From Topomyia yanbarensis (Eukaryota; Arthropoda; Insecta; Diptera; Culicidae): a DNA stretch of 64,000 nt. The position numbers were made by a program, and so were the translations under genes. The notes beneath the pieces are model-generated. The model had not been told where the DNA came from and did no database searches. It saw nothing but the letters and a program-made list of their open reading frames with translations. The DNA lies in contig NC_080672.1 of the NCBI RefSeq assembly GCF_030247195.1, positions 192,624,199 to 192,688,198 of the forward strand, read 5' to 3'. This document shows positions 11,990 through 23,365 of the stretch, one piece after another (the stretch's first letter is position 1; every line of letters starts with the position of its first letter).

Positions 11990-14900
11990 CTACTGCTGCT
12001 GGCGGCTACTAGGTTGTTCGTTGAATTCTGGTGTAGGCAGCAAACACAGCTTCTCAACCGGACGCTTCAATGTTCCAGAAGCGGTCTTAAGAGTGACCAC
12101 TCTAACAATACCGTCTGGTCCTGGATGTAACTCCTGTATTCTACCCATTTTCCAGCGAGTTGGAGGTAGGTTTTCTTCGAAAATGACGACAAGCTTACCG
12201 ATTTCAATTTCTATTGGTGGTCGCCAGCGCTTCGTTCGACCCTGCAACTGACACAAGTACTCCCTCTGCCATCTTCTCCAAAAATCCTGGAGCATCCCTT
12301 GCATACGTTGCCAATAGTTTAAACGGTTTATGGGAACTGCTTGCAACTGTTGTTCTGGAAGTGACTGCAATGACGATCCAACCAAGAAATGCGCAGGAGT
12401 TAACGGTTCAAGATCGTTCGGGTCGTCTGATGTAGGTGTAAGTGGTCGAGAATTTAAACAGCCTTCCACTTGCACAAGAAGCGTGTTCATATCTTCGGGC
12501 GACACGACGCTGTCCCCAATCACGCGCAAGAGGTGATGTTTGGCTGACCTCACAGCCGCCTCCCACAAGCCTCCGAAATGAGGTGCACTCGGAGGACTAA
12601 AATGCCAGCGAATGCCCTCTTCTGCACACTTCTTGGATACCTGCTCCTGATGCTGTTTATCCCGCAACAAACGTAGTACTTCTTCCAGTTTGTTCCGAGC
12701 TCCAACGAAGTTAGTACCGTTGTCGGAATAAATATCGGTTGGCCTTCCTCGACGGGCAACGAACCGACGCAAAGCCTGCAAGAAACGATCCGTAGATAAA
12801 TCCCCGACAAGCTCCAGATGAATCGCCTTCGTGCAAAGGCACACGAAAATTGCCGCGTACGCTTTTACTGCTGCGCGTCGTGGTACAGGGCGCACGTAGA
12901 TGGGTCCGAAATAGTCCACTCCCGACCTTGAGAAAGGACGAGAAATAGTCACTCGCGCTGCTGGCAAATCTCCCATAAATTGCTGCAACGGAGTGGGCTT
13001 TGATCGGAAGCATTTTTGACAACGATGAACAGTTTCCCTGGCTACATTGCGTCCTCCTAACGGCCAGTAGCGAAGTCTGACCACACTCAGCAACAATTGT
13101 GGCCCCGCGTGGAGCAAACGTTCGTGGTAGTGCTTAAGAATCATGCGTGTCAAGCGATGTCGAGCTGGGAGCACTATGGGATGTTTGGCATCTTCTGGTT
13201 CATTTGAATGGATTAACCGCCCGCCAACTCTGATGAGCTCCTCCCTTTCTGACACAAATGAATTGAACCATCGCAGAGGAGATTTCCTTGGAAGCATATC
13301 CCCTTTTAGCAGTGCTTTTCGTTCATCAGGAAAGACTTCCCGTTGCACCCGTTGTATAAGTATATATTCGGCTGTTTTCAGCTCCTCTGTCGTGATCCAT
13401 CCTGATCGTCGATCCTTCTTCGGGGTACGAAGTAACGAAATGAATCGGAGCCATATTGCTGTACGGTGAATTAAATTGGAGTATGTAGCGAATTTGGATA
13501 AATACCATTCATTGAATTCCGCCACAACCGAGGCCGTATTAGCAACAACTGTGCGTCTCCTCTCTTCCTCAATCCCCTCACTCGACGAATTATCGAAACT
13601 ATTTGGCCAATCCTCATGGTCGTGCGTTAGCCAGCTTGGGCCATCCCACCAGAAATTATTGTAAATTATTTCTTCTGGAGAGATTCCCCTCGAGATAAGA
13701 TCGGCTGGATTATGAATTCCTGGAACATGTCTCCATTCATGCCCCTCTGTTATAGTTTGGATTGTTGCCACTCTATTTGCGACGAATATAGTCCATGTGG
13801 CCGGACAAGCTTGCAACCATCGAAGCACACACGTTGAATCTGTCCAAAAATATGCACGTGCGATCGAGCGAGTTGCCTGTTGCACCTTTTGGAATAGTTG
13901 AGCGGCTAATACCGCTCCGCAAAGCTCCAACCTCGGGATCGTCATACATTTAACCGGAGCCACCTTTGACTTTGATGTGAGCAATTGAACCTTCACCCTT
14001 CCTGCTGTATCGATGCTTCGAACATATAGGCACGCACCGTAGGCCTTCAGTGACGCGTCTGAGAAGCAATGGAATTCCATCACGACTGCCCTGGGGATGA
14101 TTACACAGCGATCCACGTGTATTTGATTAAGTAGATGAAGCTGCTGATGGTACTTCCGCCACGTCTCACCCACCATCGAAGGTAACGGCTGGTCCCAGCC
14201 AAATCTCTGATCGTGTTCGTCACGCAGCATCCAAGATTGCTGCATGAAAAGCTTGGCCATTGTAATGGTTGCACCAACCAGACCCAGAGGATCAAACAGA
14301 GTCGCAATGATCGACAAAAGTTGCCTCCTGGTAATAAGCAAATTATCGTCAATGGAAGGTATGCTGAATTGAAATTTGAAGACGTCTGTTCTAGGCTGCC
14401 ACACTAATCCTAGTGTCTTGATCGATGGGTCTGGATCTAATTCGATTTCTGAGCCACGGATCGCCAGATTTTCTTCAGGAATACCACGTAAAACCTCGAC
14501 ACAATTGGATGCCCACTTCCTGAGCTGGAATCCCCCACTAGCCATCAACTTGTCCAATTGTATCCTCATCGTAAGTGCCTCAGCTGCATCATCGGAACCC
14601 GTGAGTACATCATCCATGTATGTGTCTTCCGTAATTGCCTTGGCAGCGAGCGGATATCGTTGCTCCTCATCCATCGCTAGCTGTTTCAGTGTCCTTGTGG
14701 CCAAAAATGGAGCAGGCTTGGTTCCGTAAGTAACGGTGTTCAGCTCATAGGTAACTACTTCATCCCTTGGTGATGAGCGCCATAGAATCGATTGAAGATG
14801 TCGTTCGTCGGGGTTCACATTAATTTGACGAAACATTTTCTCGACATCAGCAACCAGCATTATCTGCCTTGTTCGGCAACGGAGAATAATCGACCTCAAG

Positions 14901-17326
14901 TCCTCTTGTATTACTGGCCCTACCAGCAATGTATCGTTCAGCGACACTCCTGAGGCCGTTTTGCAGGAGGCGTCGAATACTACCCTAACCTTGGTGGTGG
15001 TACTCGCCTCTTTAACCACCGGATGATGTGGTAAATAACACCGTTTATCCGTGTTGGGAATGGTAGTATCGACTCGCTGCATATGACCCAGACGCACATA
15101 TTCGGTCATGAATGCCTTGTACTGCTCCCGTAATGCAGCATCCCTTTCCAATCTCCGCTCCGTGCCTTGGAGACGTCGGAATGCGATCCCCCTAGAATCG
15201 CCCAATTGTTTTAGTTTGTCCTCATCCTTTGGCAATGATACAGTGTAGCGGCCGCTTTCCCCACGCTGAATCGAACGCACAAACAGCTCTTCACAGCGTG
15301 CTTCTTCCGGTGAATTGTTCCTGGTTGATCCCATATCTTCGCAGGTCCAAAATCGAGCCATCAGCTCTTCCAAGCCTTCCGTAGTAGAAACATTGCAGCT
15401 AATATTCAATGTCTTATCGGGCACAGATGAACCGCCACACACAACCCATCCAAATACGGATTCATTTAATGAGGGTAATCGTTCTCCCAAAGGAATCTTG
15501 CGTCCGGTTTGGAAAAACTCGAAGAATGACTCGATTCCTAGTACGATATCAATACTCTGAGAAACACCGAAAGCAGGATCTGCTAACTCAACATCTCGTG
15601 GAATCGGCCAACCGATTGTGTCGATGTTAACCGTTGGTAAATTTACCGTCACCTTCGGAAGCACCAAAAAACTCATCGCCCGAGAGAAATCAGTAACTCG
15701 TGACAACACTGTGGCCTGTATACGCTGCTTTACCTTGCTAGTCCGTTGACCAATCCCTAATATCGAGATGTCCACCTTATCTCGATCCACCTTTAGACGT
15801 TGACTCAATCGCTCCGAAATAAAATTGCTCTCTGAACCTGAGTCGAGTAGAGCCCGTGCTGGGTACTGAGTGCCACCATCATCCTCGATGATGACCACCG
15901 CTGTAGCCAACAAAACCTGCGACGAGTGTCGATGTACTGATCCAACTAACGAAACTTCAGTGGCTGCCATGTTAGCCACTTGCGAGGAGGAGGAGGAGGG
16001 TGTAGCGATAGAGCTACTTGAATTGTCTTGTGAAACGGAAGCATTGGAACCTTGACTACCAGCTGTATCCTTGGGCTTCTCATTCCTCCCAGCTCGGAAG
16101 CAAACCAATGTATGGTGACGTCCTTTACAATGGCGACAGGAATATTTTGATTGGCAATCCTTCGCATGATGCCCTTGGCGGAAACAGTTGCGACAGAGTG
16201 AGTTGTTGCGCAACAACACATCTCTCTCTGAAACCGGCATTTCTTGGAATTTACCGCACTGATATAGTGGATGGCTACTCTTGCACGCTACGCAGTTACT
16301 GTGGTTTGCTTGAACCGTGTTGAAACTATTTTTAACTGCAAAGGGTTTCGGCTTCAACGGAGGTTGTGATTGCTGGACACCCCTAGTGTCCACGGCCCTT
16401 GAAGGTAACGCCTCCAAAATTTGAATCCTCCGATGAAGAAAATCCGTCAAATCATTTAGCGAATCTTGATCCTTATTCGATGAGTGCTCCTCCCAGCCTC
16501 TTCGCGTGATCGGGTCGAGACGTGCAGAAAGTAAATTTACCAATAGAAGATCCTTATAATCATGCGGCTGCACAATTTGATCCAGTGTTTGAACTACCCT
16601 TTGGAAGCCTTCCAATAGGGAGTGGAGATCAGCAACGGATTCCCTTGTTAGGGCTGGTAGTTTGAAGAGCGATTGGACCTGACGCTTCTTCAATTGTTTA
16701 CTGTTATTATAGCGTTTTAACAGCATTTCCCAAGCCACCTGGTAATTAGCCCGAGTGATTTGTAGCGGTTCGATCAAGCTTTTAGGTTCACCCTGAAGGC
16801 ATCCTTTTAGGTAGTGAAATTTCTCCACCTCTGGTAAATCCGCCTTCCAGTGTATAAGTGAGGTGAAGAGATCCCGGAATCCTAGCCATTCGTCAATGTC
16901 GCCGTTGAACGTCTGCAGCTTTATTTGAGGCAACCGCACATGGTCCATTGTGCTATGCACCGACGTATCACCGACCCGTATCGATTGTTCCATGGCTGGT
17001 GCCTCTTGTCTTTCTTTGGCCATATCCACAAGAAACGATTTTGCCCTGTAGTATCGATCGCTGAAGTCCAACCTTTCATCCTCGTAGTCATCACCCTTTG
17101 CTGCATAGTCGTCGTGAGATTTCAACTCTATAAGGGTGTCGCTGAATTTTTCCCACAGTTCGTCGAGTTTTTCCAGTCGCACTTCAATCTGGGTAGTAGT
17201 TGTATTTTCCTTGAAGTCTTCGACGAAACGATAAATATCGTCAAAGGAAGATTGGACATCCTTCAGCTTGGTAACGAGCAACTTCAACGATGGAGACTTC
17301 TTCGTGCTGGATGCGGCAGGAGGCAT
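11990..17326 (-). CDS. BEL/Pao Gag-Pol polyprotein, intact
   Basis: A single 1778-residue frame from ATG (17326) to TAG (11990), the usual length for the family. In order: Gag-like region with a DUF1759-type domain (about 130-290); zinc knuckles CxxC...H...C near 345-410; retroviral-type aspartic protease with LLDSGSES (Asp495); RT with VVFDAS near 783 and the catalytic YMDD at 903-906; RNase H with CFSDAS near 1088 and WTDST near 1161; integrase with an H...H...CxxC zinc region (about 1400-1440) and a DDE core at VDYFG (Asp1471), SDNGTNF (Asp1535) and GLWEAA (Glu1589); then a conserved C-terminal region near 1680-1730. All catalytic residues are present. It should form cytoplasmic particles, reverse-transcribe the element RNA and integrate it. 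No env frame is seen. Confidence 0.95.
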   Translation of the reverse strand: MPPAASSTKKSPSLKLLVTKLKDVQSSFDDIYRFVEDFKENTTTTQIEVRLEKLDELWEKFSDTLIELKSHDDYAAKGDDYEDERLDFSDRYYRAKSFLVDMAKERQEAPAMEQSIRVGDTSVHSTMDHVRLPQIKLQTFNGDIDEWLGFRDLFTSLIHWKADLPEVEKFHYLKGCLQGEPKSLIEPLQITRANYQVAWEMLLKRYNNSKQLKKRQVQSLFKLPALTRESVADLHSLLEGFQRVVQTLDQIVQPHDYKDLLLVNLLSARLDPITRRGWEEHSSNKDQDSLNDLTDFLHRRIQILEALPSRAVDTRGVQQSQPPLKPKPFAVKNSFNTVQANHSNCVACKSSHPLYQCGKFQEMPVSERDVLLRNNSLCRNCFRQGHHAKDCQSKYSCRHCKGRHHTLVCFRAGRNEKPKDTAGSQGSNASVSQDNSSSSIATPSSSSSQVANMAATEVSLVGSVHRHSSQVLLATAVVIIEDDGGTQYPARALLDSGSESNFISERLSQRLKVDRDKVDISILGIGQRTSKVKQRIQATVLSRVTDFSRAMSFLVLPKVTVNLPTVNIDTIGWPIPRDVELADPAFGVSQSIDIVLGIESFFEFFQTGRKIPLGERLPSLNESVFGWVVCGGSSVPDKTLNISCNVSTTEGLEELMARFWTCEDMGSTRNNSPEEARCEELFVRSIQRGESGRYTVSLPKDEDKLKQLGDSRGIAFRRLQGTERRLERDAALREQYKAFMTEYVRLGHMQRVDTTIPNTDKRCYLPHHPVVKEASTTTKVRVVFDASCKTASGVSLNDTLLVGPVIQEDLRSIILRCRTRQIMLVADVEKMFRQINVNPDERHLQSILWRSSPRDEVVTYELNTVTYGTKPAPFLATRTLKQLAMDEEQRYPLAAKAITEDTYMDDVLTGSDDAAEALTMRIQLDKLMASGGFQLRKWASNCVEVLRGIPEENLAIRGSEIELDPDPSIKTLGLVWQPRTDVFKFQFSIPSIDDNLLITRRQLLSIIATLFDPLGLVGATITMAKLFMQQSWMLRDEHDQRFGWDQPLPSMVGETWRKYHQQLHLLNQIHVDRCVIIPRAVVMEFHCFSDASLKAYGACLYVRSIDTAGRVKVQLLTSKSKVAPVKCMTIPRLELCGAVLAAQLFQKVQQATRSIARAYFWTDSTCVLRWLQACPATWTIFVANRVATIQTITEGHEWRHVPGIHNPADLISRGISPEEIIYNNFWWDGPSWLTHDHEDWPNSFDNSSSEGIEEERRRTVVANTASVVAEFNEWYLSKFATYSNLIHRTAIWLRFISLLRTPKKDRRSGWITTEELKTAEYILIQRVQREVFPDERKALLKGDMLPRKSPLRWFNSFVSEREELIRVGGRLIHSNEPEDAKHPIVLPARHRLTRMILKHYHERLLHAGPQLLLSVVRLRYWPLGGRNVARETVHRCQKCFRSKPTPLQQFMGDLPAARVTISRPFSRSGVDYFGPIYVRPVPRRAAVKAYAAIFVCLCTKAIHLELVGDLSTDRFLQALRRFVARRGRPTDIYSDNGTNFVGARNKLEEVLRLLRDKQHQEQVSKKCAEEGIRWHFSPPSAPHFGGLWEAAVRSAKHHLLRVIGDSVVSPEDMNTLLVQVEGCLNSRPLTPTSDDPNDLEPLTPAHFLVGSSLQSLPEQQLQAVPINRLNYWQRMQGMLQDFWRRWQREYLCQLQGRTKRWRPPIEIEIGKLVVIFEENLPPTRWKMGRIQELHPGPDGIVRVVTLKTASGTLKRPVEKLCLLPTPEFNEQPSSRQQQ

Positions 17327-18576
17327 GGTGCTTATTTCACTCAGGAAACCGGTAAATGAGAGATGATTTCAGTGCAATACCCTGTGAACGGCCCTAGCTT
17401 CGCTAGGCATATACTATCTGCAGCACTGACCTTACAGGAACTATAGATGCGCCCCAGAGCGTTAAAATGCCAAACTACAAGCAATGCAATGACGTCACAC
17501 TAACTCCATGCAGATGTAACACTTGGTGCACGATGTATAACCAGCCAATGTGCGAGGGCAGAGGAGAGGAAGCGAGTATGTAGTATCAAGGAGAATGCCA
17601 GCGACGGCTGGACATATACTGTGGTCACTCACCACGAAAAACAATAGAAGATTCAAAGTTCCAAAATATTCCGATGAAAGATGACAACCAATAATTGTGA
17701 ATGCACAACTGTGCTGCAGTTATGCTCAGGGATCAGTATGGTACAGTCGAAAATACGAAAATTCAATCACCAAATGTGTATTTATCTGATGCCTAGACAA
17801 CGGTGGGCATATACTGTGCATTTACTAACCTGGAGAAAAATATGTTGGGGCTCCCAGGTCTTAGCATGCATAAACGTCTTCAGGATACCGATGAAACCAG
17901 CAACAATACTCTCAGCATAGATCGACGAACCGATATGGGACACGCGCCCATCAAACTCCAGATGTAGTAATAAAGTTGTAATCCACATGCAGCCTTCCTT
18001 CCGTTGTTGCAGACCGGAGCATCCCCCGTGATGAGATTAGGTTGCAGTGGTCCAGATATCGAAAGATGGCATTAGTTTTGTAACAAGAAAGCTTCGACCG
18101 GACATACACCTGAACATGTAATATTTACCTGGAAGAACAGGTTGATTCTCCTGTTCAGGGTCCAATCGGCGTAGAAAATCCAATCGAATATCCGAAATCC
18201 ACCGCAACGAAGGAGTTTTCACTAGCAGCTACCGTCCGTCACTGCTTTCCAAATTTTATTGTTCACCGACGTCAAATTGCAGCAGCACTATGATGTGTTG
18301 TTTCCACCAAAATCGATCATGCACTATCTCCAACCAATAGACGCCAATCCGTAAAGGGACGCCAAGCCACAAAATGACGCCAAGCACGCGGTGTAATTGA
18401 AGTCCAATTGTCCGAGGGTACAATGTCCGTAATAATGGGCACTATTTAATTGTTCGGCGTGTCGATGGCTCCATATACCCGGATACAATAGCGGTACGAA
18501 TTGAATAGGACAATAGTATCCAAGTGTCCAATGCCACTAGCATCGACGGCGTCCTTCCTAGGTCCGACCGAATTGG
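17327..18576 (-). other. BEL/Pao 5' leader, non-coding
   Basis: About 1.25 kb between the primer-binding site and the Gag start, long for such elements. It holds internal repetition: GACGCCAA three times at about 18341-18390, and two related GGCATATACTGTG-type segments near 17609 and 17806. Packaging signals would be expected here, but none can be defined by eye. Confidence 0.7.
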
Positions 18577-18594
18577 ATCCGGTTCGAAGGACCA
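18577..18594 (-). other. Primer-binding site, probable tRNA-Tyr
   Basis: On the minus strand TGGTCCTTCGAACCGGAT, three bases after the 5' LTR. It begins TGG (pairing with tRNA CCA) and matches the complement of the eukaryotic tRNA-Tyr 3' end, recalled as ending GGCTCGAAGGACCA, at 17 of 18 positions. The one difference would allow G-U pairing. Confidence 0.75.
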
Positions 18595-18597
18595 GAA

Positions 18598-19257
18598 TGA
18601 TGGGTTCCTGAGTATAAGGCTTACCAGAGGGTCTTCGATAGCTAGAGTGTGGACCAGCTCAGGCCTCCCAACATCGAATCAAGTATGTCTCCCGACACAA
18701 TAGGATCCAGCAGGCTAAACAATTCCACCAGCGCCGACCGAAACTAAATTGATCCAGGACTTCTCCAATTGCATGCTTAACACATCACTCGGTAGTAACA
18801 ATCCAATTTATTATAGTTCATTACACTAAACACATTTTATTATCTGCAACACACAATTTAATCTACCATAAAAAATTTATTGCCTAACACACATTTTAAC
18901 TTAATTCTAATAAATTTGGCATGCGGGCCTTATCGGTGTCACTCCGGCGCGATCTAGATGGATACTAACTCACAGCATCTCAAGATCGATCTTTATCAGT
19001 CCGTTCGGGATTGAAGCGGCAGCATGTGGTAGTGTAATCAGCCGAATTCTCCTTCCCTGGCTAATCTCTCGGAGAGTCCGACAGATTATTGATGACGTCA
19101 CCGCTTCTCATCACTGGCTCGTTCTTTATCAAGGGCACCGGACGATCGATGCCGTATTGTTTGGATGTCTAGACGGGTAAGGCGATCCTACAGCAGAACA
19201 ATGTACTGTTTTCAAACTGTCTGCACCAGGGATGTAGTTGAAGGCAGGTCGCAGACC
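18598..19257 (-). repeat. 5' LTR of BEL/Pao element
   Basis: 660 bp, apparently identical to the other LTR except for the outermost base (C in place of A at 19257). It should contain the promoter. No TATA box can be assigned with confidence. Confidence 0.93.
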
Positions 19258-21654
19258 TAAATAAATAAAAATATATTTTTCATGCTTTAAATTTTTATAT
19301 CTTTAAATTTTAAGGTTCCAAATTTATTAAATCTGACTTTCAAAATTTCTTAATCTTCAATATTTCAATTTTTTTCCTTTTACATTTCAAAATATTTAAA
19401 ATTTCAAATCTTTAAATTTTTAAATTTCTAAATTTTTGAATTCTTAAATTTTTAAATTCTTAGATTTATCAATTTTTCATTAATTAATTTAATAATCATA
19501 TGATTTTTTATAATTCCGAAATCCTATTTTTTGAAATTTCAGCTTAAATTCTTTAATTTTCAGTTTTGTATGTCATATTTAATGTTCAGTAAATTTTTTA
19601 TGTCATATTTAATGTACAGTAATCATTAGGGGACGGCCAATTCGGACCAAGTAAGGGTTTATGAGCTATAGAACTACAACCGATTCGCAAATAAATATTT
19701 TTTCCCGAAAGCCTGATCAATTGCGCACATTTTTTCTAAGGTAACTTTTTCCGATATCGTACCGTATTGTGTATTAAGGGTTCTACGCAAAAGTACATGA
19801 AAGGTCCGAATTACCCCAACCCTGTTCCAATTAGGACCACCCATGTCTTATCGATTTTTGCAATGGAAATAAATGCCTATGTTCACCTAAGTTATTCCTA
19901 TTTAATTTTCACTAAGTTTCGAATTGTGAATTGACAAGTTCTGTTTGATATAAAAAAAATTGTGGCAAATATTCCATAAAAAGTAAGAGTTGGGCCAAAT
20001 TACCTAACAATAGGTTATGAGCTATAAACGTAGAAATCTGTGAATCGATTTGCGAAAACTTATCTTTTCCTGAAAGCTCGACCTCTCAAACGGTTTTTCG
20101 CGATCGCGTATCATATCGTATATATGGTAAAAGGTCCGAATTGAATCAACCCATATTCACACACAGATTAAACGAAAACCGTTGATAGTCTCGCCTAAAA
20201 TAAGATATTAAATAAAAGATATTAGACGGCAGGTCCAAAATTACGATAATGCACATAATTTAATTAATTGTTGTTGCCAACTATAATCTTGTTTTCGGTT
20301 TACACATTTATCAAAAAAGCGCACGCTCACGAAAACTGAGAACCGCAACATTTTGTGAGAAAAAACAGAGCTACATTACAGTCATGAAAATTATATACAT
20401 ACGCTTTTCACAGTATTACCATAGCTGAAAAATACCTGGGATCCGAAACTCCCCTCTAATTAAAAAAAATCGATTTCTTGATTTTTTAAATTTGTAACAT
20501 TTTAATATGTTAATTTTGCAACTTTGAAGTATTCAATTTTGCAATTTTTAAATATTTCGATTTTTTAATTTGGATCAATATTTAGATTTTTGAAAGCTTT
20601 AATATTTTTGATGGTTCAGTTTTCGTTTTTACAATATACAGATTGCATACGTCACAGTAATCGGTGAGAACTAAACAAGTGAAATACTAAAAATACTTAA
20701 ATTAAGTTAATCCGGGGCAGCGAATTGCACTAGTGTTGCACTTTCTGACAGAAGTGGGAAAGAACACGTCTAGTGGCCGGTTCTTTCGCTAGAAACTGCA
20801 ACTTACTGCTCCGGGGTTGTTCATTAAAAAAAACGGCATTAGAAAACTATTTATTTAATCAATTCAATCCTTCATGCTATAAATCAATTTCCCAAGACAA
20901 CGTAATGAAAACTGAAAACTGATGTTAAATGACATCCAATGAAAATCGTTCCAGAATTCTGTCCTGGGCAAATTTTTCTACGTTTGAAAACTGCGTTTTA
21001 TCATGCCTAAAGCACGTCCAAATTAATGCGCATGATTAGCATAACAGTATAACTGTTATGCTGAAAAGTACACTTTACACGTTCGTTCGCTTAAACATGC
21101 GTTGATCCTTAAGCGGACCTTACACGAGACAGAAATATTGTCAATAAATATATTGATAAGACTGCTTCAATCCATCAATCTCATTTAAATTCTACAGAAT
21201 CAATCTATGATTTATTGTCAGTATTTCTGCTCGTGCAGGGTCCGCTTTAGCGCAAATTATTGCCGCTGCGTCGATTCAAACTCCATGCAAATGTTCAATG
21301 GTGACATTCATCATATGACAGCCCTAGACGACAGTTTTACCAGCTTGGACGAAGAATGTTATCCCTCTCAGAAGGCTGTCTCCGCGACAGTTTATGCGAA
21401 ACAGCAGACACAAAAAAATGGTAAACCGACAGCCCATTCGGCTCGCTACGTTTAGCGTAGAATATTGTCAACAAAACGAGCGCGGTACAGGCTGTCCCCA
21501 AACAGCACCTTTTCTCACAAGATTGCACTGTTGCCATTACAGTTCGGCTTGGCGAGCGAACGTGCTGTAGCAAGAGAGCGTCGAGCACACATAGAGACAT
21601 CCTATTCTGTTGCACAGCGACAGTAGTAAAAAGACAGTCATATTGGTAAGCCTG
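19258..21654. other. Right arm of hAT-like element, non-coding
   Basis: 19262-19640 is low-complexity AAATTT-rich DNA. Two diverged related blocks occur near 19625-19850 and 19985-20150, each with GGTTTATGAGCTATAGA- or GGTTATGAGCTATAAAC-like text and AAAGGTCCGAATT. The last 350 bp carry the GCGACAGT-type subterminal motifs. No transposase frame was found. Confidence 0.6.
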
Positions 21655-21662
21655 GCGAGAAG
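21655..21662. repeat. Target-site duplication of the hAT-like element, right copy
   Basis: GCGAGAAG, identical to 9739-9746. It marks the right insertion boundary within the LOA LINE RT gene. Confidence 0.85.
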
Positions 21663-23365
21663 GCTTTCTCAATGTTGTAAACAACATCGTGATGCAGAGT
21701 GATCGTGGATTTCCCACACTGATATGCATGTTGCATTTTGTGCAGTGGATATTCAACTAAACTAACGTTCCTGATGTGATGATCGATTGTCCGTTCCAAA
21801 GCTTTCAGAAGAAAAGAACTTAAGCTGATAGGCCTAAAACTCTTGGCTTCTTCATAGCTTGAGCGCCCCCCTTTGGGAATAAATCTAACAGTTATTTCTC
21901 GCCATGCTTTCGGGATATACCCGGTAGCAAGACTGGAAAGCAAAATCTTTTTCAAGACATGTTTAAGAATATCAAATTCCTTTTGCAGTAGCACGGGAAG
22001 TATTCCATCTTTTCCGGGTGATTTGTATGGAGCAAAGCTGTCAACTGCCCACTTGACCGATTCAGTGGAAACCAATGTGCGTGCTAACGCCCACGAGTCC
22101 GAATCACCAGAATGAGATCTGTGAACATTGTTCAACTCCGGATCGATACAACCTGGAAAGTGTGTGTCGAAGAGACAATTAAGAACATCTTTTTCGTCCG
22201 TCACATAAACACCATCTCTGGTTTTCAAGGAGTTCATCTGAAAATCATTCGATTTGGAGAGAATTTTATTTAATCTGCTAGCCTCGTTCAGACTAGAGAC
22301 ATTAGTGCATAGGCTTTGCCAGCCAGCCCGTTCTGCAGATCTAAGACATTTCTTATATGCACTACGAGCTGACCTGAAAGCCCTGGAGTCATCACGCTGA
22401 CGCCGGTTCCAAGTTCTTCTCATAACTTTCTTCATTCTTTCAAGCTCAGCCCTCCACCAAGGGGTTCCCCTAGTCGATTTAACAGTACGAAGTGGACAAG
22501 CTTCTTCGTAGGATGCTAATATGAATAAGTTTGTCGTATCCACGACGTCATCTAAGTCGTCTAATTGACTAATTGTTGGAAAATATCCATGAAATTTAGT
22601 CGCCAAGTTTTCCAAAAAGAGGTCCCAGTTTGTAGATTTAGGATTACGATATGTCACCACATTGAAGGTGACATCAAAATGATCGAAAAATATATATTTA
22701 TGATCGGATAGAGACGGTTCAGTTTCATTTGGAACCTGCCAATTTCCCAGTTCATGCAAAATTCTATCAGAGCAAAGTGTTATGTCTAACACCTCCTCCC
22801 TCCTAGACCTCGCAAAAGTTGGTCGGTTTCCCACATTCAGAATATGGAGATTTGTACTACTTATGTACTCCATCAGTTCAGAGCCTCTCAGATTGATGTC
22901 TGAGCTGCCCCAAATGATGTGATGAGCATTCGCATCAATGCCGATAATGAGCGGAAGCCCATTTCTGCTACAATATGATACAACGCTTTTGAAATCATCA
23001 GAAGGAGATGATTCGTTATGCGGTAGGTATGCTGAACAATATATATATTTTTTGTCTACGTTTCCGACAGTCAATGTAACTGTGACAACACAGATATCGC
23101 GAGTTGTGAGCTCCGATATAAGACACGCGTCAATAGCCTTATTTGCAAGAATGGAAGCACGAGGCATTTCACGTGGGTCAGTCATGCCTGTCTTGTTGTA
23201 AGCAATGAAGGCAGTGTTAAGTAACTTTCCAAAATAGAAGTTTCCTTTATGGAAATACGGTTCTTGAACCAATGCTATGGAAGCTTTACCTTCCTGCATG
23301 AGTCGAGATAAATTCATAGTTGCTGTACGTTTATGTTGGAGATTGACTTGTGCTATTCTAACCAT
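21663..23365 (-). pseudogene. LOA LINE ORF2, 5' half: endonuclease and RT N-terminus (disrupted)
   Basis: From ATG at 23365. The EEP endonuclease has QVNLQHK (Asn8), LVQEPYF (Glu35), IGIDANAHH (Asp144, Asn146) and the terminal SLSDHKYIF (Ser220, Asp221, His222), so the active site looks intact. The RT N-terminus follows, with SPGKDGILP, FRPISLSSFLLK and HAYQCGKSTITLHH. The LINE sequence ends at IEKAFS; the last few codons of the open frame and its stop belong to the inserted hAT-like element. The continuation of the gene is at 9738-7808. There are no internal stops in this half. Confidence 0.88.

Larger units (their letters stand above)
11250..19257 (-). mobile_element. BEL/Pao LTR retrotransposon, apparently intact
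   Basis: An 8.0-kb antisense element with two 660-bp LTRs that look identical apart from one terminal base. Each begins TG and the inner copy ends CA. It has a primer-binding site, one uninterrupted Gag-Pol frame and a polypurine tract. Flanks are TAAAC (11245-11249) and TAAAT (19258-19262), a 4-of-5 match to a 5-bp target duplication. Near-identical LTRs and an intact frame imply a recent insertion. It sits inside the hAT-like element. Confidence 0.93.
9747..21654. mobile_element. hAT-like DNA transposon (non-autonomous), carrying a nested BEL/Pao element
   Basis: Ends CAGGGGTTCCAAC... and ...ATTGGTAAGCCTG form imperfect terminal inverted repeats of the CAGG-TT-CCAA type used by hAT elements. 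They are flanked by the exact 8-bp duplication GCGAGAAG. Both ends carry several copies of a GCGACAGT-like motif (about 9771, 9809, 9891; 21327, 21383, 21617), which may be subterminal transposase-binding repeats. Without the BEL/Pao insert it is about 3.9 kb. No transposase frame is visible, so it probably moved in trans. It interrupts the LOA LINE RT gene. Confidence 0.8.
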
